Positions 1 through 8,862 of a stretch of DNA of 64,000 nucleotides are shown piece by piece; position 1 is the stretch's first letter, and each line of letters starts with the position of its first letter. The translations under genes were made by a program, and so were the position numbers. Below the pieces are notes generated by a model that searched no databases, was not told the DNA's origin, and was given only the letters and a program-made list of their open reading frames with translations. This stretch comes from Batillaria attramentaria (Eukaryota; Mollusca; Gastropoda; Batillariidae), in assembly GCA_018292915.2 (NCBI GenBank), contig JACVVK020000455.1:83501-147500 (forward strand). Direction: 5' to 3'.

Positions 1-182
1 ACCGTGACTACAAAGAAGTCTAGACCTGTCTATATTATGAGGTCCGGCAACGTAATTATCAAGATCACTGAAAAATGCTCATATTATCATTGTGATTACA
101 TACTATTTTCACGAACTTCTCATTCAATTTAATAAATCAAACCTAATCCGAAGCACCACGTACAAAAGTTGCAGAAACTTAC

Positions 183-400
183 CTTGAACTATGATATGCG
201 TGTAATCGATTGTAGCATTTCTTGTGAAACCCTGCCTCGTCAACGTTGAGGTCACTAAAGGCTTCCAAAGAATGACGAGCGACGTCTCCTTGAGTGCAGA
301 CGAACAAAGACCACCTTTCGCGACATTCCGGGACTCTTTGCATCGTTTTCTCGCTGAAAGAAAACTGTTTCACTACTGTTGGTCGCCCGTGGGCAGCCAT
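183..400 (-). CDS. first coding exon of an unidentified gene, partial
   Basis: A minus-strand ATG at 398-400 in a good Kozak context opens a 72-codon reading frame beginning MAAHGRPTVVKQF. It ends at a consensus splice donor (AAG/gtaagt, GT on the minus strand at 182-181), so this is read as a first coding exon whose gene continues left out of the window. The protein holds CRERW near residue 27 and GFHKKCYNRLHA near residue 57. That Trp-Cys/His-Lys-Cys-Tyr pattern recalls a domain common in uncharacterised invertebrate proteins, some of them transposon-derived, but I cannot name the family. A CCAAT box lies just upstream. It may be a host gene or a domesticated element. The exon and donor are seen; the gene identity is unknown. 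Confidence 0.5.
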
Positions 401-425
401 GTTTGTTTACAAGCGTAGTCTCTTT

Positions 426-436
426 CTGATTGGTCG
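426..436 (-). promoter_or_regulatory. CCAAT box upstream of the minus-strand exon
   Basis: On the minus strand the sequence reads CGACCAATCAG about 30 bases upstream of the ATG at 400. This is a canonical CCAAT element, and together with the Kozak ATG and splice donor it supports a promoter-proximal exon. No TATA box is seen. Confidence 0.4.
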
Positions 437-1052
437 AAAAATTATGTTAATCATCAAGGGAATAAATCGGCGCCTCTTCAGTAAAATCCGATTACCTCCC
501 TTACAAGCTCTTTCTAATTATCTTTCATCCGCGATTAAAAACCAGTGCGCAACATTTCAGCTGAGATCTCCCAGTTTCTATCTAGTTATGGTGTATTATT
601 GATGATAAAAACCAGAAAATGTCATTTGCATTGCAAAAATATTTTATGACACGAAAACCGAGGGCGGCCCACGGCCTATTGGGAGTGGAAGGGAGAAGGG
701 CTGTGGCAAAGACCCTACTGTCTTTGGCTATGGTATGGAAAGGAAAGACTTAGCCAACAGCCATGACAACTTCATTCTATTACTGCGTAAACTTGACGTC
801 ATCAGGAGAAGTGCACGTGCACGAATGGCTCCAGAGACACATTCCAAGCGTTAATTGACGTCAGTGAGCAGCAATATGCAAAACAGAAGTACTGAGCTGC
901 TTGAAACATTTGAAGCTTTTGTTAATGTTTTATATCAGTATTGACTGTGGAGTTACAATTTCCAAGCACTGACTTCTTTTGCAAGTAGCACACGGAGTCA
1001 TCATGCCCATGAATAAAAGTGAACTCATCTATTTTCTTTTTCTTTTCCCCAG

Positions 1053-1143
1053 GCCGTGTGTACGCAGTTTGGAGCAAAACTTGCAACCATTGAAAGTCGC
1101 AGAGAAAACGAATATCTGAAAGAGATTGCCCGATCCAGAAACT
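1053..1143 (+). CDS. C-type lectin 1, CRD exon 3 (partial gene)
   Basis: A 91-base exon between a CAG acceptor (1051-1052) and GTAAAT donor (1144). It encodes [15 protein letters not shown] followed by [14 protein letters not shown]: the first core Cys, the second alpha helix and the LxxI stretch of a C-type lectin domain. It starts in phase 0 and ends in phase 1, as does the matching exon in the four other lectin units of this window. The signal-peptide and N-terminal CRD exons of this unit are not in the window. The donor is followed directly by a long CT/CA microsatellite. The family assignment is secure from the exon-4 partner at 3370. Confidence 0.85.
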
Positions 1144-1144
1144 G

Positions 1145-1307
<163 letters not shown>

Positions 1308-1495
1308 GCAATGAAAGATGAGAAGACCCAGCTAAATGTTTATACTCCCAGTCGGGATTGGAACTCACGGCCTGATCATACGGAAAGCCTATCACAGGGT
1401 GTATACTGGCTCTCCCGTCTCCATCTCCCCCATCCCCCCTCCGCCCCGGGGGAGGCTATTATGGAGGGAACTCGTACAGGTCTATTTTTAGACGG

Positions 1496-1551
1496 TTAGG
1501 GTTAGGGTTAGGCTTAACCTTAGGGTTAGGGTTTGGTTAGGGTTTGAACGC
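1496..1551 (+). repeat. short interstitial telomere-like repeat (TTAGGG)n
   Basis: GGTTAGGGTTAGGG at the start, followed by degenerate units including one inverted CTTAACC and TTTGGTTAGGG. It lies just inside the left inverted terminal repeat of the Harbinger-type element. Confidence 0.8.
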
Positions 1552-1885
1552 GGTTTCGGGCGTTTCCGGAATCCCGTGACCTCAGCTGACGTCCGTCTGA
1601 AAATAGACATGGAGCCGTGGTCACGACGCGAACGCAAATAGGTTGCGGATCGTAAGTTCGTATGTGGCTACGTGAAAACTATCTCTTCCGCTAGTTGGCC
1701 GGTCACGACGCGCACTTACTGGAAACGGTGTCACGTACGGGTTATTTTTAGATAGGTGTGGGACCCCCGGGATTCCCACGGAAAACACCATCACGTGACC
1801 TGCACAAATTCTCCTTGCAGCGTGAAGAGTGAAAGAGAAGAGGGGGTGTGTTCACTACGCGTTCACTACAGAGTTTTTGATCGAG

Positions 1886-2198
1886 TCATGTTTATCTGCC
1901 GTAGCGTCAGGTTAAATGCGTGGCATGTATGTGGAGAGTGTGATCAGGAGAGCATGCACGTCGCATATAGACCGCTCCCTAGCAGTCTCTATCTCAACAT
2001 TGGACGGACTACAACCAGTAGAAGCATTTACTGCACGTACAAACCGTATGTAGCAGGCTCACTGGCAAGAAAACCAACGGAATGAACCTCAATCAAAGAA
2101 CAACGAAAGAGGAGAGGATAACAACAACATCAACAAAACTCTCCACATACATGCCACGCATTTAACCTGACGCCGGTGCTACGGCAGATAAACATGAC
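1886..2198. repeat. inverted repeat pair inside the Harbinger-type element
   Basis: The 1886-1939 arm (CATGTTTATCTGCCGTAGC... to TATGTGGAGAG) is the reverse complement of 2139-2198, with a small insertion (GCCGGT) in the right arm. The arms are about 55 bases and the loop about 200 bases. Confidence 0.8.
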
Positions 2199-2481
2199 CA
2201 GCGGCAAAACTCAGAATTCGGAACCCGCACATTTCGGGTCCACAACACAATGAATGAGACCTGCATTGACAGGCACTGATACGATCAAAACGGTGGTGGC
2301 TGATCAGTGAGGACTGACCGAGTGCGTTCAGCACTGAACTAGTCCGAAACACACACAACAAATGTTAACCCACAAAAAAGGAAACAAATAAACCCACGAT
2401 GTGTGTACGGCTGGCCACACAGGCCTTTGCATTGCAGGGTGCGTAGTGAACTGAACGCGCCCCCTCTACACTCAAGTCGTC

Positions 2482-2688
2482 CTACAGAAGATCGCACAAT
2501 TCCTGCAGGTCTCTCCTCCTAAATCTAAACCTTTGAAGCATGTCCACATCGTCGTACAAGTCAAAAGGGTTAGTACGATTGCGGAACACCCTTTCCCGTC
2601 GCAATGCTCTTCTCATTTGCAGTTCAGGTAAATCAAGCGGGCCGCCATTTTTCAGATTTACGCAAAGGCTACGGCACCTTTCCGACAC
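2482..2688 (-). pseudogene. HARBI1-like transposase, N-terminal fragment
   Basis: The minus-strand frame carries RRERVFRNRTNPFDLYDDV then RFRFRRRDLQELCDLL and then a stop. The pattern R-x-F-R-x-R-x-NP-[FL]-D-x-Y-x-D followed by an RF/RYRF-R helix matches my knowledge of the N-terminal region of PIF/Harbinger transposases and HARBI1. The DDE catalytic core is absent. No complete gene can be drawn. The call rests on this motif only; a profile search with the Harbinger DDE family (DDE_Tnp_4) and its N-terminal helix domain would test it. Confidence 0.6.
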
Positions 2689-3369
2689 CCTCCTAGGTGG
2701 CGTACAATACGCAAGGGTTTCCGAGCGGCCTTAACTCTGCGCAAACGTCATGACCACCCAATTTTATCACAAATCGTAAGTTACGGACCCTCGCGTGCGT
2801 AAATCGGTGGCGGAAAAGTTACGAACGCGTCGTGACCACGGCCCCTGTACGAGTTCCCTCCATAATAGCCTTCACCCTCCGCCCCTGGGATAAAAGGGTG
2901 GCTACTCTAGACTCCCCCTCCCCCTCACTATCATTGATTTTCGGTACATGTATCATAATTCCTTAACAAGGCTTGCACATTCGGGGTGTCAGCCATCCTG
3001 AATTAGTTGCACTGAACTTGTGCATAGGGTAAAACTTTGGAGAATAACCTTAAACCAAAGTTTTCGATGGCCAAGAGTTGCATCATTTCGATTGCTGCTG
3101 ATTACAAACCGCAGTAGCTGTAGTGATCAGCACGCGATAAGTCGTGGTAAGAACGCTACTAAAACTGTCTGGTTTCAGCCAGATGTGGATCGACGAAGTT
3201 CTGCTACTGGCTCACGACAAAAAACTCGAGAAAGTGTGGCCCTGTGTCAGTAACACGTAAATCGTGTCGTGTTGGCGAGTGAACTGTAAGTTTCTTTGGG
3301 CCCCGTGTTCACAAAACAAAGTTCGGTCCACACCATTCATTTTTAATCATTGAAGTCTTTGTTTTGCAG

Positions 3370-3592
3370 ACATAGAAATGTGGATAGGCGGTACCGACCT
3401 GTTCTCAGAGGGTCACTGGGAATGGGCGGGGAATCGGGCAAGTCTGATCAGGGATGGTCTGATCACTGACTGGCAAAGCGGACAGCCGGGAGGAAACACA
3501 GGAGAAAACTGTATGGTAGTCTCCCGCGGCTACAGATACAAATGGGCTGACTTCAATTGCAACAGAGCGTTACCGTTTGTCTGTGAACTCAC
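3370..3592 (+). CDS. C-type lectin 1, CRD exon 4
   Basis: Exon between TTTTGCAG and GTAAGT. Joined in phase 1 to the exon at 1053 it encodes YIEMWIGGTDLFSEGHWEW, then TDWQSGQPGG, a Cys, YKWADFNC and FVCEL: the C-terminal half of a C-type lectin domain with three of its cysteines. The long-loop sugar motif is QPG rather than QPD or EPN, and the WND calcium motif is WAD, so calcium-dependent sugar binding is probably weakened or lost. The donor falls inside the codon before an in-frame TAA, so the open frame also closes if the intron is retained (AATAAA at about 3687). Nearest relatives are the other exon-4 copies at 28620, 47598, 52390 and 63043. Confidence 0.9.
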
Positions 3593-4030
3593 GTAAGTAA
3601 CAGATCATGAATCAACCACGTGACATTCGTGAAACTCCAATGATGTTTTTCCTGTTTGAAACCGGCGACAGTATAATCATCTCGAGAAATAAATTCCCGA
3701 TTGATGTATAAAGGATGTTAACGAAATGATATCCTAATTCCTTACAAGACCGTTTGATTCGTCGTCTACAAGCGATCGTTGCTGACTTGTATTTGACGAT
3801 TTCCTTTCAAAAAAAGGGGGGTGGGGATTAAATTTTCCTTACTTTATTGTCCTTCTTGGGAAATTCGGGTTGCTTCCCCCGCGGAAACGCGTCGTCGCGG
3901 TGTAGTGCCATTCAAGCTACCTTTTATGTTGAAACGGAAACGGTAATGACTGCGAAGTGGTTACAAGTTAAGCAAATAAAAGCGACACAAAAGGGACAGA
4001 AACCACTTAACTTTGACAAAGGACGGCACA

Positions 4031-4061
4031 GGTCGACGTTTCGGCTTACGCCTTCTTCAGG
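4031..4061 (-). ncRNA. hammerhead-ribozyme-like core, left arm
   Basis: On the minus strand: CCTGAAGAAGGC, loop GTAA, GCCGAAACGTC. CTGAAGA and GAAA around a GGC/GCC stem match the two conserved strands of a type I hammerhead core. Penelope-like elements are reported to carry hammerhead motifs in their terminal repeats. Stem III and the cleavage triplet were not resolved by eye, so activity is not claimed. Confidence 0.4.
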
Positions 4062-4375
4062 ACATAAACAAATGGGACATAACTTCAACAAACAAGCAAA
4101 AGGTAACTCTGCGGACGTACTGACATACACGGCGCGGGAAAAAAAAAAAAAAAAAAAAAAACGGTGGGCGAGAAAAGGACCAGAAAAAATAGTAAAATTA
4201 TCACAACACCCATCCTTAGGTGACAGAAGACCATGGACTGTGTGTGAAAAAAAAAAAAAAAAAAAAGTTTGGCAGAAAAGAACAAAAAAGAATAGTGAAA
4301 ATTAGCAATCATAACACCCATCCTTTGGTGACACAGGACCATGGATTGTGTGTGAAAAAAGTTCAGAGGGTTATG

Positions 4376-4704
4376 TTACGGCTTTTCGTTCAAACCACCC
4401 GGGGCCTGACTTCCCAGGCGCTGAATAATGTGCGACTCCATGTCGCGTCTGTCTGTGGCGTCACCGTGCATAAGCCACAGGCCAGTTACTGTCATATTTA
4501 AGATGGAGTGGCCTGCAGAATTGAAATGCACGGCAACGGGTTTTATTCTGTTGTGTCTGGTGTCGGCGATATGTTCAGCAAAGCGTGTTGCCAGGCTACG
4601 TCCAGTTTCCCCAACATACAGTTTGTGACATGCGGTACAGATGATGGCGTATATGAGGTTTGTACTGTCGCATGTGAAGTGGCGTTTGATGGTCATTTTT
4701 CCTT
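4376..4704 (-). pseudogene. inverted partial copy of the Penelope GIY-YIG endonuclease
   Basis: The minus strand repeats the last 106 residues of the frame ending at 5543, with the same CxxC-type cluster (CTACHKLYVGETGRSLATR) and the same stop. It has no upstream RT part and joins the right-hand copy at the centre of the fold-back. It is a duplicated end, not a separate gene. Confidence 0.8.
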
Positions 4705-5543
4705 ACCTGCATTACGATTCATCACACAGTCCTGCCACTAAACACAGCCTCCCATATTCACAGTTCCTTCGCCTTAAGAGGCTTTGTTCAGATTTAGAGG
4801 ATTTTCAAGAACGTTCAGTTGAAATGTCGCAGTTCTTTATAAAGAGGGGCTATCCCCAAACCACCATTGATGCAGCCCTTTTGAAAGTCACAACACACCA
4901 CCATCCTAACACCTCTTCTAATACAGTTGCCCAGGAACGTCCGGTTTTCTCCATTCTATTTCACCCCCATAATCTGTCAGTCCAACGTATCATCATGTCC
5001 AACTGGCACATTCTGTCGAAGAGTTGCACAGTTGGACAGACCTTCCACACCCCACCTCTTGTTGCATACAAGAGGGACACCAACCTACGAGACCTTCTGG
5101 TTCGCGCCAATGTCAGGCCCCACCAACCCCTACCCCCTGGTACAACTCCATGCAAAAAACAAAATTGCAAAACTTGCTGCCATGTCTCAACAGTGACTTC
5201 TGTCAAGGGCCCCAAAGGAAAAATGACCATCAAACGCCACTTCACATGCGACAGTACAAACCTCATATACGCCATCATCTGTACCGCATGTCACAAACTG
5301 TATGTTGGGGAAACTGGACGTAGCCTGGCAACACGCTTTGCTGAACATATCGCCGACACCAGACACAACAGAATAAAACCCGTTGCCGTGCATTTCAATT
5401 CTGCAGGCCACTCCATCTTAAATATGACAGTAACTGGCCTGTGGCTTATGCACGGTGACGCCACAGACAGACGCGACATGGAGTCGCACATTATTCAGCG
5501 CCTGGGAAGTCAGGCCCCGGGTGGTTTGAACGAAAAGCCGTAA
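4701..5543 (+). pseudogene. Penelope-like element: post-RT region and GIY-YIG endonuclease, 5'-truncated
   Basis: The frame begins in the region after the RT core (SLPYSQFLRLKRLCSDL, then RGYPQTTIDAAL) and ends with a Cys-rich linker (CKKQNCKTCC) and the GIY-YIG domain (LIYAIICTACHKLYVGETG, then RFAEHIADT and DMESHIIQRLGS). In Penelope-like elements this nuclease nicks target DNA and the RT copies RNA at telomere-like ends. The catalytic RT (YADD region) is missing, so this copy cannot move on its own. The frame itself is open to its natural stop TAA at 5541-5543. An ATG at 4641 lies in the inverted arm and is not a meaningful start. Confidence 0.8.
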
Positions 5544-5850
5544 CATAACCCTCTGAACCTTTTTCACACACAATCCATGGTCCTGTGTCACCAAAGGATG
5601 GGTGTTATGATTGCTAATTTTCACTATTCTTTTTTGTTCTTTTCTGCCAAACTTTTTTTTTTTTTTTCACACACAGTCCATGGTCTTTTGTCACCTAAGG
5701 ATGGGTGTTGTGATAATTTTACTATTTTTTCTGGTCCTTTTCTCGCCCACCGTTTTTTTTTTTTTTTTTTTTTCCCGCGCCGTGTATGTCAGTACGTCCG
5801 CAGAGTTACCTTTTGCTTGTTTGTTGAAGTTATGTCCCATTTGTTTATGT

Positions 5851-5882
5851 CCTGAAGAAGGCGTAAGCCGGAACGTCGACCT
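5851..5882 (+). ncRNA. hammerhead-ribozyme-like core, right arm (mutated)
   Basis: Same motif as the left arm but reading GCCGGAACGTC, so the conserved GAAA is GGAA here. If the motif is a ribozyme, this copy should be weakened or dead while the left one could be intact. Confidence 0.35.
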
Positions 5883-6230
5883 GTGCCGTCCTTTGTCAAA
5901 GTTAAGTGGTTTCTGTCCCTTTTGTGTCGCTTTTATTTACCTTTTATGTTGTGGGTAAGGAAAGCCAAATAACCCTTAGATGCGTACCTTTCTGTTGGCT
6001 CAGTGCCTGCCTTTCAGACGCTGTCACTGTGCAGGTATCTAAGTGTTGTGATGCTTTACACCACCACAGCAGCTCAGAGTGATAATAATAAAAATAATAA
6101 TAATAATGTGAGCATAAACATCTTCAAGCATGGACCTTTACATTGTGTAAACTGTTAAGTAAACTGTGATCATAACGAGTGATTCATCTTGGAAGTAAAG
6201 GCAACGAGTAATGACACTATGAAGAGAAAA

Positions 6231-6288
6231 GGAAACGGTAATGACTGCGAAGTGGTTACAAGTTAAGCAAATAAAAGCGACATAAAAG
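6231..6288 (+). repeat. 58-bp second copy of the Penelope left-end sequence
   Basis: Matches 3936-3993 with one visible mismatch, 280 bases beyond the right target-site duplication, and continues into CCGTCCTTTGTAAAAGTTAA, which resembles 5886-5905. It is probably a remnant of another, mostly deleted Penelope end. Confidence 0.7.
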
Positions 6289-6336
6289 TGCCGTCCTTTG
6301 TAAAAGTTAAATGACATTGTGGTTAATATTTTGCAG

Positions 6337-6485
6337 ACTGTGAGTCAACGGGAACTTCCGTCGTCCGTCACCAGAGTAGCAACGATACTCGGAGAGTCAG
6401 CGGTACGACTGCTGCGTTGGTTTTGAAATGAAAACGAACCCGCGAAGCATGATTACTGTACTGTAAGAAAGTTACACTAAATAAA
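6337..6485 (+). CDS. C-type lectin 1, terminal exon (last codons plus 3' UTR)
   Basis: The acceptor TTTGCAG at 6330-6336 is followed by A CTG TGA. Joined in phase 2 to the exon ending at 3592 this gives Thr-Leu-stop. The same layout (one base, one codon, stop) is found at 48242, 53540 and 63703, which supports a real, mainly untranslated last exon. An AATAAA lies at 6480-6485. The exon is 2.7 kb from exon 4 because of the Penelope insertion. Confidence 0.6.
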
Positions 6486-6545
6486 AGTTTCTGGGTGTAC
6501 TTGACACATGTTTATTCATAACGTCGATTTGCGTGCGTGCGTGCA

Positions 6546-6700
6546 TCTCTCTCTCTCTCTCTCTCTCTGTTTGTGAATGTGTGTATGTATGTGTGTGTGT
6601 GCGCCGGAGTGAGTGATTCGAATAAAGTCTGCAGTTGATTTTACAACCAGGTACACACATACTGAAACTGACTGCAGCTTTAAAATAAATACGGAACAAC

Positions 6701-6742
<42 letters not shown>
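6546..6742 (+). repeat. (TC)n and (CA)n microsatellites
   Basis: TC repeat at 6546-6568, TG-rich at 6575-6602, CA repeat at 6702-6742. Nothing else is recognised in 6486-6810. Confidence 0.9.
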
Positions 6743-6744
<2 letters not shown>

Positions 6745-6814
6745 GGGGTGCTAGCAACTCGGGACCTACAAATCTGAAACCACTTCAAGATGTTTTGCCA
6801 AGTCTGAAAAGCCA

Positions 6815-7115
6815 CAACTCGGAATGCAAGGAAAGCCAGAAAAAAAAAATTGACAAGAGGGGGGGGGGGGGGCACGGGGGGGGGGGGGGGGGGGGGGGGG
6901 CGGCTAGAGAGCTTATCGCAGCAGTCCTGAAACTGAATTGGCCCTCAAAATCGGAATGCAAGGAACGCCGAAAAAAATTGACAAGCGGGGGTGGGGGTGG
7001 GGGTGGGGGGACGGCAAGACAGCTTACCGCAGTCCTGAAACTGAATTGACCCTCAAAATCGGAATGCAAGGAACACCAGAAAAAATTGACAAGCGGGGGG
7101 GGGGGGGGGGGGGAG
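6815..7115 (+). repeat. minisatellite, about 108-bp unit with poly-G tracts
   Basis: Three units begin with CGGAATGCAAGGAA (about 6819, 6952, 7060), run through AAAAATTGACAAG and end in long G tracts (about 6858-6900, 6986-7010, 7094-7113), followed by CCTGAAACTGAATTG. G runs differ in length and in interruptions. Confidence 0.85.
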
Positions 7116-7539
7116 CAAAGACGAGAGTCATGCATGTTTTGAAACTCGGCACACGGCAAGCAAATCTAGCTACCGCAAACTACGTAGCCGCCTGCACGCG
7201 CCACCTCTTTCTTTTTCGCGATTTTGCGGTTAAAAGTGTTTCTAGTTGAAGAGGAGGCCATTGCAACTTGTACTCCGCCGAAGACGGTCTCGCGAAAGTT
7301 CCACCTAACGACAAATCGGAATTCCCACCCAAAAACGTACGATTTTCTGCCAAATCGGAAATCTGGGTTTAAGTGAAATTTGAAATCGGAAATCCGATCT
7401 GATTTGGAAATCTGCCACCCTGCAAAACGGAATTCCCCCCCCCCCCCCAAAACACGTACGATTTTTTTTTTTATTATTATTATTATTATTTTTTTTTTTA
7501 CAAACACTTACACAATACAATACGCTACGTAACATCACA

Positions 7540-8130
7540 GTGCTGTACAGTGCATTACGTCATGCAGCTGTAGTATATGACACATTATGGAATATTGCAT
7601 TGCATTACACACCGCATTTTGATACAATATGCTGTACAACACTACACTACAATACAATACATTACGGAAAGCTACACTACATAACACTACAGAGCATTAC
7701 AATACACTACACTACAGTACAGTACAGTACCGAACACTACACTACACTACACTACACTACACTACACTACACTACACTACACAACACTACACTACACAAC
7801 ACAACACTACATGACAGTACATGACAGTACATTACACTACACTACAGTACAGTACAGTACCGAACACAACACTACACTACACTACACTACACTACACTAC
7901 ACTACAAAACACTACACTACACAACACAACACTACATGACAGTACATGACAGTACATTACACTACACTACACTACACTACACTACACTACACTACACTAC
8001 ACAACACAACACAACACTACATGACAGTACAGTACACTACACTACACTACATTACACTGCTGTATCGTGCGAAACCCTAGACTACAGCGCACTACACTAC
8101 CCTATCCTATACTACATTACGTAACTGGTA
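7540..8130 (+). repeat. (ACTAC)n satellite-like array with higher-order structure
   Basis: Mostly 5-base units ACTAC, with variants ACAAC, AGTAC and ATTAC. A longer pattern recurs: a block with AGTACAGTACCGAACAC appears near 7719 and 7847, and ACAACACAACACTACATGAC near 7797, 7922 and 8003. Open frames here (LHYTT repeats) are artefacts. Confidence 0.9.
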
Positions 8131-8139
8131 CGAAGGTGT

Positions 8140-8600
8140 ACACCATTACTGTGGGGTATAGTAATAAAACATATAATGTAGAAATTTTATATTGTGATGT
8201 AAACTAGGCTGGTACACAGTAAACTCTGGTATAGAGGTTAATAGGGCAAGGTGGGGATATTCAGGGTGTTACACTCACTTACAGAGCTTTGTAAAGCGTA
8301 AAGTAGTGGTAATAATAGTAATGTTCTTAGTCGTAATGCATCGTACAAATAACAGTAAAACGAAGTTGTTTTCTTATTATACCGTCTCAGTACCTGTAAC
8401 ATTATACTATCAGAGGTTTGTACGGGGCCCATTCAGATTCGAATTTGTTTTGTTTTCCGGTAATAGCGAACCTATATTTTTCAATGGTGTAGTGGTGTTT
8501 GATGATCCCTCTAAGGATGGTAATATCGGGCTTGGTGTCGTTCAGGCGACATTTATATATATGGAATTTTCCCAAAAGTAGTAGTACGATTTTCTGCCAC
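8140..8600. other. no recognised feature
   Basis: AT-rich unique-looking sequence between the (ACTAC)n array and the CA repeat. Reading frames here are short and show no known motif. Confidence 0.4.
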
Positions 8601-8605
8601 CCCTG

Positions 8606-8606
<1 letters not shown>

Positions 8607-8641
<35 letters not shown>

Positions 8642-8680
8642 CACACACACACACAGAGCACACACACACACACACACACA
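8607..8680 (+). repeat. (CA)n microsatellite
   Basis: CA repeats with GAGCACA interruptions. Confidence 0.95.
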
Positions 8681-8862
8681 AAAAGCACACGCAAATCACG
8701 CACGCAAGTACACACGCAGTCGACAGAAAAAAAGGTTTCCACTGGACTTTGATGGAAACAAATTTAAAAGATGGATTTTCAGAAGTGGTCGCCTTCTTTG
8801 CATGCTGTTTTCATCTGCGTAGCTGATATTTTGTTTTTAGGAAATCGGTGAAAAGTATTGAA

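Larger units (their letters stand above)
1453..2871. mobile_element. PIF/Harbinger-type DNA transposon remnant with 28-bp terminal inverted repeats
   Basis: Positions 1453-1480 and 2844-2871 are perfect reverse complements over 28 bases. Between them lies a minus-strand fragment of a HARBI1-like transposase (2482-2688), a short telomere-like repeat (1496-1551) and an inverted repeat pair (1886-1939 with 2139-2198). A 3-bp duplication of the kind Harbinger makes is not resolved at the ends; instead a near-identical C-rich stretch (CCCTCCGCCCC then GGG) stands outside both ends, at 1437 and 2875. The element sits in the intron between lectin 1 exons 3 and 4. Most of the transposase is lost, so it is not autonomous. 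Confidence 0.6.
3918..5951. mobile_element. Penelope-like element in fold-back arrangement, with 14-bp target-site duplication
   Basis: TACCTTTTATGTTG occurs at 3918-3931 and again at 5938-5951 and brackets the insertion. Within it, 3974 to about 4704 is an inverted copy of about 5213 to 5938, so the 3' end of the element is present twice, head to head, around a single-copy centre with a GIY-YIG reading frame. About 42 extra bases (3932-3973) precede the left arm; Penelope-like elements are known for inverted or direct terminal pseudo-LTRs with a short extension at one end, which fits. The RT core is missing (5' truncation). It lies in the last intron of lectin 1. Long poly-A and poly-T tracts mark both arms (4138-4266, 5649-5773). 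Confidence 0.75.

Noticed and set aside
4085..4342. Frames through the poly-A/poly-T parts of the Penelope arms
   Set aside because: Homopolymer-driven; the true element frame is 4701-5543.
7540..8124. Frames of LHYTT and similar repeats
   Set aside because: Direct translation of the ACTAC pentamer array.
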